DNA of 64,000 bases from Trissonchulus latispiculum. Lineage: Eukaryota > Nematoda > Enoplea > Enoplida > Ironidae. How positions within the stretch are numbered: position 1 is the stretch's first letter; every line of letters starts with the position of its first letter. The position numbers and the translations under genes are program-made. Below the pieces are notes generated by a model. The model was not told where the DNA came from and did no database searches. It saw nothing but the letters and a program-made list of their open reading frames with translations. The DNA is taken from NCBI GenBank assembly GCA_030248195.1, contig JASAND010000480.1, forward strand, positions 21,549 through 85,548, in the 5' to 3' direction. Positions 1-12,890 of the stretch are shown in pieces.

Positions 1-660
1 AAGCCCTCGATTGGCAGATTTGTCTTTATTCCCGTAACGGGAGACGACATTTACGCAGCAATTTACTTCCATTTACGTTTCCAATAAGGAGACATCATAT
101 ACAGCAGAAGCTGTTGTTAAACTATTGTTAAAAAAGTTGGTTTTAAGATTTTATTTTTTGAAAACTAGTTACAACTCAATAATGCTAATTAAATTTTAAA
201 AACATAATGAATTACGACTGCATTCATAAAAATCCCTTGCTATTGAAGTAAAACCAGAGAATTAAAATTTTAAGATTTTTTGCTAGATTCATCAAATTCT
301 TGAAGGATTGCGTAAAAGTTAGCAAATCTTTCCGACAAAGGGGTTTGAAAGATACGTGACATAAGCAGAAGGTTGTAAAAACCACAGTCGACACATATCA
401 TGAAAAATTAAAATTTGACCCCCCGCGCAGTGAGCTCGAAGGCTGTACAGGCTAGCGCCAAGTTCATTGCCCATGTATGATCAATACCATATACAAGTTG
501 GTGTCAAGGACAGCCTAACATTAAGATTAACATTTGCTTGGAAGATATCGAGAAAGCTAAAGAAAATTGTTGGCAATTAGTATTAGTCTTCACTGAAATT
601 ATTGGCAATTTTAGTTAAACAAGTGAAAATATAGCAGGGAAATTTGGTCGAATTACTATT
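1..660. other. AT-rich stretch, nothing recognised
   Basis: No convincing coding frame, RNA gene or repeat boundary is seen here. The sequence is AT-rich and looks unique within the window. Confidence 0.5.
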
Positions 661-816
661 TTTTTGCTGGGGTCGGCTCGGCTCGGCTCGGCTCGGAGTT
701 TCAGTTCTCCGGCTCGGCTCGGCTCGGCTCGGGAGAAATTGCTGCCGGCTCGGCTCGGCTCGGCTCGCGAGCCGAGCGGAGCCGAGCCGAGCCTCGAGCC
801 AAAATCCTCATCTCTA
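661..816. mobile_element. GC-rich (GGCTC)n hAT-like terminus
   Basis: A block of GGCTCGGCTC words in one orientation is followed by the inverse word GCCGAGCC. It ends at 809-816 in CATCTCTA, the inverse of the TAGAGATG terminus of the hAT-type MITE at 16,797. No partner end or 8-bp duplication was found, so this may be a solo end. The short reading frame through it is only the repeat read as codons. Confidence 0.4.
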
Positions 817-1916
817 GTTTGCAGTGCAGTTATTATAACTGCCTGCTAAGATACTTATTTTTCGATGTTATCTTAGAAAAGTAGCACAGCATGGCATAAA
901 AAATTAGCAGAATTAGAGTTTTTGTCCATGTTAAGCTTAGTTGCTCTATTTTATAAATTTCTGATTGGTGATTTGTATCCCAGCCGGTGGCCGGCCGGCG
1001 AGCAAAAGTCAAAGGCCGGCCTCAAACACTAACTATCCCAGAGTAAACTGTGAGAAAGTGTTCCACTGTGACTCAGTTGTCAGTCAGAGGGTGGAACCCA
1101 GGTCCTGGTAATACTTCCCTATCACATCTCACATCCTCACTTCAACACGTCATACTTCCCTGACATCTTCCCTACTAGCAAACTCTTAAGACCAAGTCAA
1201 AGACCCGTCTTGCAGATTCATGTCGAAACCTTAATCTAGGCCCACTGCTTTTAGACCAGGTTTTGCAAATATGTGCATTAGCGCTGCAAGAAGTTCTCAT
1301 AATCTTCGTTGCTTAGTTTGGGAAAAAGATCTTGTCCCTGTAGCAGCTTCAGCACAGAACTCTCTGTTAAAGAAGTTGAATCTAGACAGGACTTGACCAT
1401 AAATAAGAGTGGGATTGGATAGAAAGTATGAGATTGAAAACTCCAAAAAGATTGATCCCATGCAAACCCCTTCGTTTACTTTTTCTTCCGAAAACTGAAG
1501 AACCACCATTCCGAATTAGCAGAGAGGAGGAGAGGGGTTGGCTCTGAGTGGAGAGCATTCATCAAAAGGTTAGTCTCAGCCCAGTGACAGATGACTTTCT
1601 TTGAATTCAATTCTTCACTTGGAACGCCCTCATTCATGTAAACCCAGAAACTCCGTAGACCAGGCTGACATGTGAACTTCTTTTACCTGTTCTGAAAACG
1701 TGTGTCCTAGTCCTCTCTAAATCTTTCTTTCTTCCTCTCAATCGGCTAAGTTTGGCAACAGAAATCGGAACATTGAATTAGAATTTGTGGACATTTGTGG
1801 TTTGCTAGATGTCAGTTGGACGAGATAAAAGATGTTTTGCATACAGAAACTTCGATAATTTGTCCTGGCAGTTTTTTATTTCGCTGTTACAGCTTCCATT
1901 TAATAGCATTAGAGTT
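817..1916. other. Unassigned sequence with a short GC-rich island
   Basis: A short GCCGGCC-rich island lies at about 983-1,020. The rest has mixed composition with no supported gene. Confidence 0.4.
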
Positions 1917-2312
1917 CGGGATCTCTAACTTTATCCCCCCCAACAAAAGTTGGTCAACTTTAAAGGCTTATTGCAAGAGATCAACAGAACTTTAGAGCAT
2001 GATTTATACATCGCTGGAATGCTCGAGATGTGCTGTATTTAATGGTGTAAAGCAGTTTGCTGTAGCTTGCTGCTATGAAAAGTTAAGCTTAAAAGACTAC
2101 CAAAAATTGCAAAAAGCGGTAACTTTGATAGTTTGTTAAGCTTCACTTTTTATAGCGCAAGCTACTACAAACTACTTTACATCATTAAGTAGAGCACATC
2201 TCGAGCATTCCAGCGATGTATAAATCATGCTCTAAAGTTCTGTTGATCTCTTGCAATAAGTCTTTAAAGTTGACGAACTTTTGTTGAGGGGGGATAAAGT
2301 TAAAGAGATCCA
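1917..2312. mobile_element. Fold-back element, arms of about 170-190 bp
   Basis: The sequence from about 1,917 (GGATCTCTAACTTTATCCCC) is repeated in inverse form ending near 2,310. The arms share long stretches such as GCATGATTTATACATCGC and CTCGAGATGTGC. The centre lies near 2,105-2,120. Differences between the arms show it has aged. No gene is inside. Confidence 0.75.
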
Positions 2313-2467
2313 AAGTTTGATTTAATTTGAAATTTTTTGCATCTGAAACGATGCTTAAACAAAATCAAAAACCGTCCCTGGAAAGTTATTCAGAAACACA
2401 CTGTATCATTTTGCTTGAAAACTTTCCATAAAATGGTCAACGAGTACTAACGAGTACTAATAGTACC

Positions 2468-2945
2468 AATAACAAAAAAGTTTTTGGTCCAACATCCGGG
2501 TTTTCGTGAATTGTCGGATTTTCAGATTTCGGGCGTCATTTTCGCTAGACACGTTTCCGAAAAATGCCGCAAGCAGGTATGTTGTTCCGCTCGACGAGCT
2601 CTTTCATTTGAGCGCAATATCGACCACTTTTGAAGAATTTTTTCAAAATCCGGAATTTTGGCGAATATGTCGAAATCTGTAAATTTTATGGAAATTTCAT
2701 TTTCAGTTGCGAAATCTGCGCCTTCCAATTAGTCTATGGCCAGCCTTTGAGCAAAATCGGAGACAAAAAAGTTTTTGGTCCAAGATCCTGGTTTTTGGTG
2801 AATTCCCGGATTTTCAGTTTCTCGGGCGAAACTTTTGCTATACGCATTTCCGGTAAATGCCGCAAGCAGAAAATTTGTTAGAGTTTGTCTTGAATTAGAG
2901 AACGTTTCATTCATATAGACCACTTTTGAAGAAATTTTTTGAAAT
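2468..2945. repeat. Direct duplication, period 291 bp
   Basis: The stretch beginning CAAAAAAGTTTTTGGTCC at 2,473 recurs at 2,764. Both copies continue through CCGGATTTTCAG-like and AATGCCGCAAGCAG segments to a shared GACCACTTTTGAAGAA segment. The copies differ by scattered substitutions. Confidence 0.7.
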
Positions 2946-3150
2946 CATATGTTAATGTTAATAATAACAAAAACGGACGTACCAAGATGAAAGGGTTGCC
3001 TTTTTGTGTAAAATAAAATAAACCCAATAAAACTCGGCAACATAAAAATTACTTTCGTGCAATCGTAACAGCTGCATTGAGATAGCCTTAGTCTACGTGG
3101 TTGTTGTAACGAGCGCATTCTAAGCTTTCAAATCATATGACAACCAGACA

Positions 3151-3290
3151 TGTGCAGGAGGGGAAGTTCTGGGGGGGGGTGAAGGGCGGAATCCGGATTC
3201 TGGGGGGGGGGGTGAGGGACCCCTCTGGGGGGGTGAGCTCAGGTCTGGGGGGGGGGTCACCCCCCCCAAACCCCCCCCCAAGCACACGTA
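3151..3290. repeat. Homopolymer-G then homopolymer-C low-complexity block
   Basis: Runs of G (up to 9) are followed by runs of C, with an inverted organisation. It resembles the G-rich interiors of the CATAGGTGTA MITE family elsewhere in the window, but clear termini are missing. Confidence 0.4.
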
Positions 3291-6200
3291 TGATGACAAC
3301 TATCCAAGAATTGAGGAAGGTACAGTCTATCAAAATAAAAAACAATAAGTTCAATGATAGGTCTAGGTCGGTTTTAAGATTGGGAAATTGTCCTTGCCAT
3401 TCCTATTCTAATTTGCTCCACCATGATCTGAATTATTTATCGTGAAACTGAAAATCTTTCAGAAAACAAAATTTGCCAGTCAAAACATTATGCTGAAAAG
3501 GTTGGGGGTAGGAATGAGTTGATCTAAAATAGACAACAGACACGGAGCGCCTTATCTCATAAATTATTCATGATTAAGTCAAGGAAATTGTTTGCATTTC
3601 AATTTCAAACAAATTACCAATGCATTTATCTCCCTACCTGCAGAATATACATGCATATATCTCGAAGGCTTTCCATCTACTAATAGAGACTGATTAACTT
3701 GCTGCTTTGAAACTATTCATGAACTCTCATTAAATCACTCTTCAGCTAAAAATCGGGAAAGACCCATTTCAAGATACGAGATCCTTCGTTCCGTGGAAGC
3801 TTGCTCCACGCTCTGTCCAGAAAGTGTGAGCGAAATACATCAGAGGCCAGTACCTATCACCACCGTCAGCGCCCAAGTAGGTCTCTGATCCGCTCTTAAA
3901 TCAAGTGCTAGAAAGATCCAAGCTTAGCCGGGGTTAGACAATGATGATATTGGGTCCTGATGTTAGATAACGTCTAACCTCATCTCTCGGAGTCCCAGTG
4001 AACTATCAAACGTCAACACATGTAACGACATCGTTTTCTGTCCTCTGTACTATACTCAAGTTTTAAGCAGACACATTGTTGACTATTTTAAGTTTCAGTA
4101 TGTAACCCTCCAAGCCTTTAGGTACATCGGGGAAAGCGTCCCAGCTCTCGACGAAGGAACGTCTTCGTGTACAATTTGTGAGGTTAACAAATTGTTCTTA
4201 CATAGCAATAAATTCTGCAAATAAGTCCAATTTTATTACGCTGCATCGTCAAAACTTCGTAAGAAAAACGTAAGGAACGCTTAATCCACTTGTCGTTAAG
4301 AGTAGGGCACGCAGCCCCTCCCGGAGGGTTGCTACCACTGGATATATACCGGCTACTTGCAATGTGTTCCGCCTATCCCCTGCTAAGAAAACTGATCCAT
4401 CTCAAGTTGAAATTTTTAGTATGTGATGTTTAATTACTGTAAATTCTGAACTCAAGCTTAACTAAAACTTGACTGTAGTTTAAACAGGACATAAACACGA
4501 GGGTCAGTGGTTGTTTTCAGTCGTCCAACAACCCAGGAGAGAGACAAGGAGGGTTTGCATTCAGCATAAATCAGGCTGAAACGTTGAATCTCTGGCAAAC
4601 CAGGGATCAAGCCGGCGTCCTTCCGAGGTAGAGCAAACTTGTTCACCACTGACTATACCACTATGATAACAGGCAACATCCTTTGCAGGATTATCAACTA
4701 ATTTCCTACGCCTGCTTTCATGACACAGAGAACATTTACACAAACATGCAAAATCATGGAAGGATCTGAATTGACCCTGAAGAGGGAGAGAAAGAGAGAG
4801 ATAGGAGAAGATTGCTGAAAATGGGGAAGCAAGTTTCTAAATGAAAGAAAAACCTCCCTCCCTGGGTCAACATTAAAATACTTGGAATAATTTGTCTGAT
4901 TGTCTGAATTGTAAACAAGGTGAAAGGAAGAAAGTCAACCGGGAGTCAACAAAGCCCACGCTTATATTAGCCAATAATGCAAAATTATTGACTTTGCCAG
5001 GGATGATGTAATAAAACTCCTAAAAACAAACAGTCTGCAATCTGCATAGCTGTCTAATTTGCATAGCTGTCTAATTATTGTTTATCACTGTTGAGAAGGA
5101 TTTGATCAGATCGGGCCAAAAAGAAACTTTCTTTGTGTTGAGTTTGGTTTATATGAAACTAACGGCCAACGGCTCGAGCCCGCCTAAACATGCTTAAATC
5201 TTAGTTCGATACTTCGATCCTAGTTTCTATTGAAAGACAGTTAGAAATTAAAACCGTTTAGTGGTGTGGAAGCAGGCTCTGATTGTATCCGTAATAATCC
5301 CAATCAGGCCTGATCATGAATGATCCACGATGTCTACAAACCTTAATCTCTTCTTCTCTCTAGTTTTATTTCAGGCGTCTCCAAGGCAAGCCTATGAAAA
5401 CACAATTCAACATTTCATCGGTTGACAATTTATTGAGCTCTAGGACGGACGCTGAGCAGATTCCCTTATACGAAGATGTCAATCTTTTGCGTGAAAACAG
5501 CTATAAGAATACTCCGCTACTAGTTTGCATACTTATTTCAAAAGTTTGAATACTTATCGAATGTTGCGGCAATACCGTATGCACGTGTCCAAAGTACGGA
5601 CCAATTAACTGCTATAAAATTGACCTGAATGTGTGAGTGACACTGTGATAAAGAAATGCAATATGACTCTTCTGGACAATTCATACCAATCCGGAACTTG
5701 TTTTCAAACAAACTTGCTCAAACTGAGCCCTCTCTCCACAGTTATGTACATATTTATATACACGCGTAACAGACTTGAGGAAAGTTGATTTTTATCATAA
5801 ATTTTAAGCAGATCCCACAAATGGGATGCAGAACGCAGAAAGCTAGAAATAGGATAGCATTAAAGAGAGATGGAGACTTCCATACGGGCGGCTGGTCTTG
5901 ATAAAAAATATAATTACTTTTTCAGAGCTCCCAAATTGCAGGAAAGGGACAGGGACAGGCCTGGTCTAATAGTCCTCATCACCGTCATAATTTCTGGCTC
6001 AGCCCAAACCAAAAATTGCTCTCTCTTTCTCTCTGAATCAATTGATATAAAACTTACTTAGATAGGAAAACAGTGGAAAGAAAACTCCCTCCTCTCACAC
6101 CAACACACAATTTATTTGTGCTTCGGCTCACTAAATTACCGGCTTAAACTACAGGGCTGGCTTCTGTACTCATGATATGGGCTCTCCTCCTGGCTGATTG

Positions 6201-6817
6201 GGAATAGAATAATGATAAGAAGTGACGCACCAGACATCATACTTTACCATAATTCTTTCAAGATACCGCCCAACATTTTTCTTACGTTTGAAGTGAACCT
6301 GAAACACTAAGCAATCCTGGAAAAGTCAGGTAATTTCTTTAAGTTGGGCAGCAAATCCTTGTAAGCCTTTGGCTTATCTTGTCGTCCAATCCATGTTGAC
6401 CTGACAGGTATGAACCACTTTTGTTATCATGGACTGACAATTTACCAAATGTAGCTGGCTCGAACATTGATTAAAGAAACTCATAATAAAGTTGAAAACC
6501 AACATTAATTTCTGAAATAGAATATTTTTCGGTAGTTAAGAATAATACCAAATAACGTTTAAACAATGCTCAAGTTAAGGCAGACCTACAAATGTGAGTG
6601 TGAATTTAATATCCATGCTAAAAGTCAAACAGAAACTGCAGAGCTAGTTACAAAATAACTTAATTTTAAAAACAATAATTAAAACAAGACCGATACGATA
6701 CAATTATAGCAAGTTTCTCTCAAACCCATTTCAACCAATCTGTAACGTAGATATATTTTGATGATACAATCATGTGTTTTGGTGAGATGATGATTATTAG
6801 AGATGATTATTTGTTTC
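3291..6817. other. 3.5 kb without a recognised gene or element
   Basis: No long open frame, tRNA or terminal-repeat pair is seen. The short frames present lack codon bias or motifs. Introns or regulatory DNA of a gene outside the window cannot be excluded. Confidence 0.4.
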
Positions 6818-6820
6818 CAG

Positions 6821-7425
6821 GGGCCAATTTCATAAAATCTAGCGGATTTGCAAGTGCGAGTTTGCGAGTACTTGCACTTGAAACGCAAGTGCGGATTACA
6901 AGTGTTTCATAAAACCTTTCCGCAAACTTGGCAAACATAAATTAGCTAAGCAAGTTGCGGAACTTGACCCACTTGCAATGCAAGTGCGAGTACTTGCATT
7001 GCAAGTGCGAGTAGAAGCAAAAATGACTGAAATTCTTTAAAAAATCGTAACTTTTTCAAAACTACTTAAAATTTACTGAAATTTTTACAAAGTGTGCAAA
7101 ACATGTTAGAGCAGTTATTTCTTAAAAACTGGCGAAGATTAACTAAGATATTCAATGTTTTTGAAAATCGTCTAGTTAAAATCTACTAGACGACTTTACT
7201 CGCACTGGCAAGTTACAAGTGAGTGTTCCAGCGGGTTTTATGAAACACTTGCTTGCTGCTTGTGTTCAAGCGAACTCGTAGCTTGTAGCCCACTTGACTC
7301 GCAATTCAAGTGCAAGTGCGGATTCCGCACTTGACCCTTTATTCATCACTTGCAGCTTGCAAATCCGCAACTTGCAGCTGCGAGTTGCGGGATCCGCAAC
7401 TTGCAAAGTTTTATGAAATTGGCCC
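6821..7425. mobile_element. TIR element A with CAG target duplication
   Basis: The left terminus GGGCCAATTTCATAAAA (6,821) is matched exactly by its inverse ending at 7,425. CAG flanks both sides (6,818-6,820 and 7,426-7,428). The subterminal regions are filled with variants of the word GCAAGT/ACTTGC in both orientations. The terminal motif TTTCATAAAA recurs inside at 6,905-6,914 and, inverted, at 7,236-7,245. No coding capacity. TIR type and 3-bp duplication suggest a PIF/Harbinger-like MITE; the superfamily is an inference. Confidence 0.85.
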
Positions 7426-7544
7426 CAGGAATTTCTACAGGCTACCCTCTTTCTTAAAAGCACTCGCCCATGGTCAGTCAACCCTCTCGTTCAATCAATC
7501 GATCCGTCAGTGTCTGCTCTTAGCACCTAGAAAACAGATATGGG

Positions 7545-7838
7545 ACCCAAATACAGACTTCCCAGAAAAACAGATTCACAAACTACAGAAGAAGACATTG
7601 AACATACACTTAAAGAATACATAATAAAATTGAATAGAAAATATTAATGGGATATAATAATTTTAGCTATGCGGGCATCCCGTATTATGGAAACGTAAAA
7701 AATAAAAGCAACTATATAAATACGAAGTGCCAAAATCGCACTCTCACCAAATGCCAACTAGACAAAACGAAGTAAAATTAATCAAGGAGGGATTCAATAA
7801 TATTATTCTAAATATAACACACACCAACGCAAACTTTT

Positions 7839-7930
<92 letters not shown>

Positions 7931-7937
7931 AACTTTT

Positions 7938-7971
<34 letters not shown>

Positions 7972-8565
7972 AAACCTAAATTACATAAAAGTCCTACTAA
8001 ATTAAGGGCTATAGCAGCTAGTAAAGACTCAATTCTAAAAGAACTATCAGTTCAAATACATAAGGCCTTAACTTTAATTTTAAAATCACGTGTCCTATAC
8101 AGTAAATTACTGCAGCAAATAACAGGGTGTTAGAGTTACTGGGTTATTAATTCTAACAAACCAATAGTAGACACAATTAATGAACTAAGTAACAAAAGAC
8201 AAATGAAAGAAATCAACACTTTTGACTTTACTACTCTCTACACATCGTCAAACTTTGACACTATTAAATTCAATTCAATTGATAAAATACTTTTCGAATC
8301 AATGAGATCACGTATAAGTGATTATTCTACTAGATGGGGTAGTGCTACATCTAAAGGAAGTTGCACAATTAATAGAATACATTACTTACAGATATGATAA
8401 AGTTGCTAGTACACTCAAGCTATTTCACTGTAGGCTATAAAATTTTTCAGCAAGTAAAAGGAATGCGAATGGGTACAAATCCTGGTCCTACCATAACCAA
8501 TCTTGTATTACATAAATATGAGCACGAGTATGTTATGAAAAAGTAAACAAATCGCACCATATGGA
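7545..8565 (+). pseudogene. Decayed Penelope-like element, N-terminal and RT segments
   Basis: In shifting plus-strand frames the translation gives, in order, a GPKYRLPRKT-like N-terminal block (shared with the copy near 12.4 kb), an RT segment around TFDFTTLYT (8,216-8,245), and a segment reading KGMRMGTN followed by NLVLHKYEHEY. These match the order of motifs in Penelope-like reverse transcriptases (FDFxTLYT, then G-x-PMGTN-x-AP with L-x-x-YE). Stops and frameshifts are frequent and a TA array interrupts it. The GIY-YIG nuclease was not seen. A relic, not a working element. Confidence 0.7.
7841..7967. repeat. Two (TA)n arrays separated by GCAAACTTTTCC
   Basis: A (TA)n run at about 7,841-7,927 is followed by a repeat of the preceding GCAAACTTTTCC sequence and a second run at about 7,941-7,967. 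This looks like a small duplication inside the Penelope relic. Confidence 0.85.
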
Positions 8566-8574
8566 TTAAAAACA

Positions 8575-8601
8575 CATATATATATGTTATATATATGTTT
8601 T

Positions 8602-8641
<40 letters not shown>
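8575..8641. repeat. (TA)n array
   Basis: Imperfect (TA)n with a few G interruptions, directly before the longer direct repeat that starts TATTAATCCCCTCAGC. Confidence 0.8.
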
Positions 8642-8643
<2 letters not shown>

Positions 8644-9034
8644 TAATCCCCTCAGCTTTATCTGTCTGGAAGCTCCCTCAGTCCTGCCAGTCAGCAAAGC
8701 AGAATGATCATGTAAGTCTATCAACTGATTTGTCTTTAATAATTATCTGAATACTAGTAGTATAGTAATTGTACCTCAAGCTTTAAATATGCAAATTAGG
8801 TATCACCTCAAATGTTTTCACATGTGCTGTCTCCACAAATTTATTTCTCTCTTGTAAATTTGAGGCAAATCTCTGCATATTTCTACAACGAAATGTTTTG
8901 TTTTAAAATACTTTTGATTGTAAATATAAAAAATAGTAAAACATGGTAATGGTGATTACTGTATGAGTTCAGCTTTATGAGTAAGCTCTCCTGTAAGTCC
9001 TTGATATTGTACTATGCAAAGACCGCTTCTCTCC
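8640..9034. repeat. Dispersed repeat R1, copy 1
   Basis: Begins TATTAATCCCCTCAGCTTTA and continues to GACCGCTTCTCTCC. It recurs at about 9,951-10,304 with scattered differences and an internal indel. Both copies are directly preceded by a TA array. No coding frame. Confidence 0.8.
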
Positions 9035-9350
9035 GGCAGGCGCTTTCTCTCATATGTCATGCTCAGGTAAATATGGTAGTGTTATAGGGGGCTGGTATCG
9101 CTTTGTGTAAACATTACCTTACAGGCTTATGGCTGGAAAGGAAAGAGAGAACCAAAATGAACATTTTTGTTTTTACGACAGTAGTATAAATATGGGCGTT
9201 CCAGGACAGTGGCACGTGTGGAATAATGTGGCAGCTTTATGTATCTTGTGCAATTTCTCAACAAGTAAAAGGAATACCAATGAGTACAAATGTGAGTCCT
9301 ACCATAACCAATCTTGTATTACATAAATATAAGCACGACTATGTTATGAA
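9035..9350. repeat. Dispersed repeat R2, copy 1
   Basis: Starts AGGCGCTTTCTCTCATATG and recurs at about 11,302-11,525. Its tail, from about 9,256, also repeats the Penelope RT segment found at 8,450-8,530 (MGTN-like region, then ACCATAACCAATCTTGT). It therefore joins R2 to a second retroelement fragment. Confidence 0.7.
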
Positions 9351-9360
9351 AAACAGAAAT

Positions 9361-9830
9361 AATTAAGAACTAATGGAAAACTTCAAAATTGCCATGGATA
9401 TATTGAGCACATGACTTTATCAAATGACAAAAATGTTTTCGTAAATATTTATCCTAGTATATATCCTAGTGAACTTGAACTAAATGATTTCAATATCGAC
9501 AATTAAACCAAGCTGATGTACTAGATTTTAATATTAGAATTATGGATAATTTCCAAGCTAAAATAGCAATTTACGATAAGAGACAATTGCAACTTTAAAG
9601 TAATAAGGTATCCAGCTATAAGTTCTAACATCAGCAACCAAATCATAAACGACACCATAAGTAGTCAGATGCAACGGGTATTCGATATATGTAATAATAA
9701 TGTAGATCTAATCTCATGAATGAGAAAATGCCTGAATGAGTTTAAAACACGAGGATATTCCAGTAGATAATCAAAAATAATTTATTCAAAAGTGTCAACA
9801 AAAATGTAGAAATAACCCAAAACACGAAAG
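9361..9830 (+). pseudogene. Decayed Penelope-like element, C-terminal RT part
   Basis: Broken plus-strand frames give a YPSELELN segment, then a region reading like KVIRYPAISSNISNQII and a SQMQRVF-like stretch. These resemble the post-YxDD part of Penelope reverse transcriptases (IYP-x-EL, then F/Y-P-x-x-S and SQ-x-x-R). Several stops interrupt it. It probably continues the relic at 7,545-8,565, separated by repeats R1 and R2. Confidence 0.55.
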
Positions 9831-9858
9831 AAATAAATCACACCCTATGGATAAACAG

Positions 9859-10304
<446 letters not shown>

Positions 10305-10327
10305 TGATGGACCGCTCTCTGGACGAA

Positions 10328-10402
10328 TTGTCATGTCACTACAATTAGCGGATGGGAAGACCGGTGTCGCAAGACGGGGCAACCGCTAGTGGCGACATGA
10401 CA
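10328..10402. other. Nested inverted repeats, possible structured RNA
   Basis: TGTCATGTC (10,329-10,337) pairs with GACATGACA (10,394-10,402). Inside, AGCGG (10,347-10,351) pairs with CCGCT (10,383-10,387). Innermost, GTC-GCAA-GAC forms a GNRA-capped hairpin near 10,366-10,375. A further CCC-GAAA-GGG hairpin follows near 10,420. No hammerhead core was found. Whether it is transcribed is unknown. Confidence 0.35.
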
Positions 10403-10480
10403 GATAGCTCCCCGAAAGGGTACATCGCCAGGAGTGAGGTTGTAGAGACGAGGGCATCTTACGAGTATCCTCATTAACCA

Positions 10481-11301
10481 GCTCTTCTACAGTAATTATC
10501 AAGCTCTGAACTAACCAACTACATTTTTAGTTACTTTTTTAATTAAAGCAATAACAAAATGACATACAGTTAATTTAGCTTAAACAATTCACCATCGATT
10601 ACAAAGCATATTTACCAATTTTTTTACAAATTTCTCATTTTTATCACAATCTTTTGCGAAAAGTTTAAAAAACCGTTTAAAATTACCATAGCTCCAACAC
10701 GTCCAGATCAAAAAGCTACAGCATAAAGTCCACAAGCACTGCTACCAACAATTGCATAGGCGTAACATTATACAAGCTTTCACTAAATTTAGCCCATAAA
10801 GTTTAGGATTCATTCCGTAGGAGCAAAAAATCCATCTGTCGGTCAACAGGTGCATCGATTGCCGTCCAGTGGTGGCCAGGATGCGACGAGGGTGCCACTA
10901 GGGTGCCACCATACCACCATACCACTAGGGTGCCACCATACCACTAGGACCATCCAACACCAGCTTATGCTTTGCAAATACCCCTTTGAAGGTGGGAACT
11001 CCTTTCAGCAATCTTTCAGTTTCCAGCGTATTCCTCACGCTTTATAATTCATCAGCAGTTCACGTGATCTACTTATTTCAACAATACTTTCAAACTCTCC
11101 GTAAACTATTACATTGATTGCTTGTACCAAATTGCTAGCAAACTGCAAGCTCAGTCGTAAATTCCCTTGTCGGTGCAGCTCCAAGTGGATCAACCGGACC
11201 AAACTCCTTCGTCAGTCGTCGACCTCGGTCTTATCTTCGACCTCCCCTATGCGCGGCACTCCCAACTGTCAACCTTGAGTCGAGTGAATTCGGCTTGTCC
11301 T
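10481..11301. other. Unassigned, with a short CCACTAGGGTGCCA repeat
   Basis: The only structure noted is a short tandem repeat near 10,885-10,950 built from CACTAGGGTGCCACCATAC units. No gene is supported. Confidence 0.4.
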
Positions 11302-11525
11302 GTAGGCGCTTTCTCTCATATGTCATGCTCTGGTAAATGTGGTAGTGTTATAGGGGGCTGGTATCGCTTTGTGTAAAGTTTACCTTACAGGGCTGGCTGG
11401 AAATGAAAGAGGGCACCAAAATGAACTTTTTGTTTTTACGACAGTAGTATAAAAATGGTCGTTTCAGGACAGTGGCACCTGTGAAATTATGTGGCAGCTT
11501 TATGTAACGTGTGCCACAATGTATT
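11302..11525. repeat. Dispersed repeat R2, copy 2
   Basis: Matches 9,035-9,240 from AGGCGCTTTCTCTCATATG to GGCAGCTTTATGTA. It lacks the Penelope-derived tail of copy 1. Confidence 0.75.
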
Positions 11526-12199
11526 AAATTTAAATTAAATTTACGTGTTCTCTTGTTTGTTACGTGTTAAATTTTAAAAAAACAATATAGTTATCGGCAA
11601 TTTATCAGCTCAAACTCCACCCATGTCATGTCACTTCTAAACTATGAGGTGACCGTATTATTACAATTGTTATTCATGGAACATTCTTGATACTGAATCT
11701 TTAACACAAAATCTTCACTAACGTTAAAGTTTGCAAAATGTCAGCTGAACCAACAAATTACAATTTTTAAACTAGAACATACTACTTACTGAGTCAATAG
11801 ACTTATATACATGACATGTATCAATTAAATCTAAAATTGCGGATTAGGTCAATAGGTTAACTGTACCAGTAACCTTAATGGGTACATGAAACTACTCCAA
11901 ACCTAAATAAACTTAGTAAAATCTCATATAAAGTATCAACTCAAAACATAAAGTTTTCTAACTGGAAATAAGTTTGCTGTTAGTCTTATGAGAGCTTCTA
12001 TGGACTCAATTCAGATCGTGTGGGCGTCTCCAGCTGTAATAGATGGAATTGTGAGGCGAGTTATGCTTGCTTTTAAGATCTGCGGTTCCTACCAATCACC
12101 CTCAAGGAAATCAAACGGAGAACAACGACAGGAAAGCGAAAGTGGTTTTGGTACCCAGTCTGCTTTTCGACCAAGAATCCTAGATGAATACGACAATCA

Positions 12200-12890
12200 A
12201 CTTCAGACTTAGTATTTAATTATAAAGAAACCATCAGCAACATAAACGTTGGCCAATGCGTGGATAACTACATCAAAGGATTAAACCAATGTGACTGCAA
12301 ATCTACATACGTAGACAATTTTCATGGACATATAATAACGGGATATACTACCATTGTTAAAGAAAACCAGTTCAAAAAATTTCTTGATATGGGACCCAAA
12401 TACAGACTTCCCAGAAAAACAGATTCACAAACTACTGAAGAAGACATTGAACATACATTTAAAGAATACATAATAACATTGAACAGAAACTATTAATCGG
12501 ATATAATAATTTTAGCTATGCGGGCATCCCGTATTATGGAAATGTAAAAAAAGCAACTATGTAAATATGAAGTGCCAAAATCGTATCTCCAAAATAACCA
12601 CAGCATTCTTAGAATAAATAAAAACACAATTGCCCAATATCATGAGAAGTATGTCTTTACTCTAGTGGATAAAGCCAATCAAAGTATTGCAATTATATGC
12701 AAGCAGTTTTACATAGAGTAAATACTTAAGGAAATAGGTGCCATTAGCAATACCAATAATACATATAAAAGTGCACAACTGGACAAAAATAAAGTAATAA
12801 AATTAATCAAGGAGGGATACAATAATACTAATCTAAATATAACACACACCAACGCAAACTTACCCTGTATTTATTTATATAATACCTAAA
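12200..12890 (+). pseudogene. Penelope-like element, 5' coding part, second copy
   Basis: The longest open piece (12,260-12,496) reads a CDCKSTYVDNFHGHIITG segment and then LDMGPKYRLPRKT. Further broken frames give YVFTLVDKANQSIAIICK-like and TYKSAQLDKNKVIKLIKEG-like segments. This order (CxC, GHIxTG, GPKxRxP, then DKAxxxxxxxCK) is that of the N-terminal half of Penelope-like RT proteins. The stretch from about 12,388 is nearly identical to 7,544-7,740. Several stops are present and the RT core is missing. Confidence 0.7.

Noticed and set aside
664..849. RLGSA-repeat protein
   Set aside because: The frame is the (GGCTC)n word; no other coding evidence.
7727..7972. Tyr/Ile repeat proteins at TA arrays (also 9,838, 18,574, 36,262, 52,904)
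   Set aside because: Microsatellite translation only.
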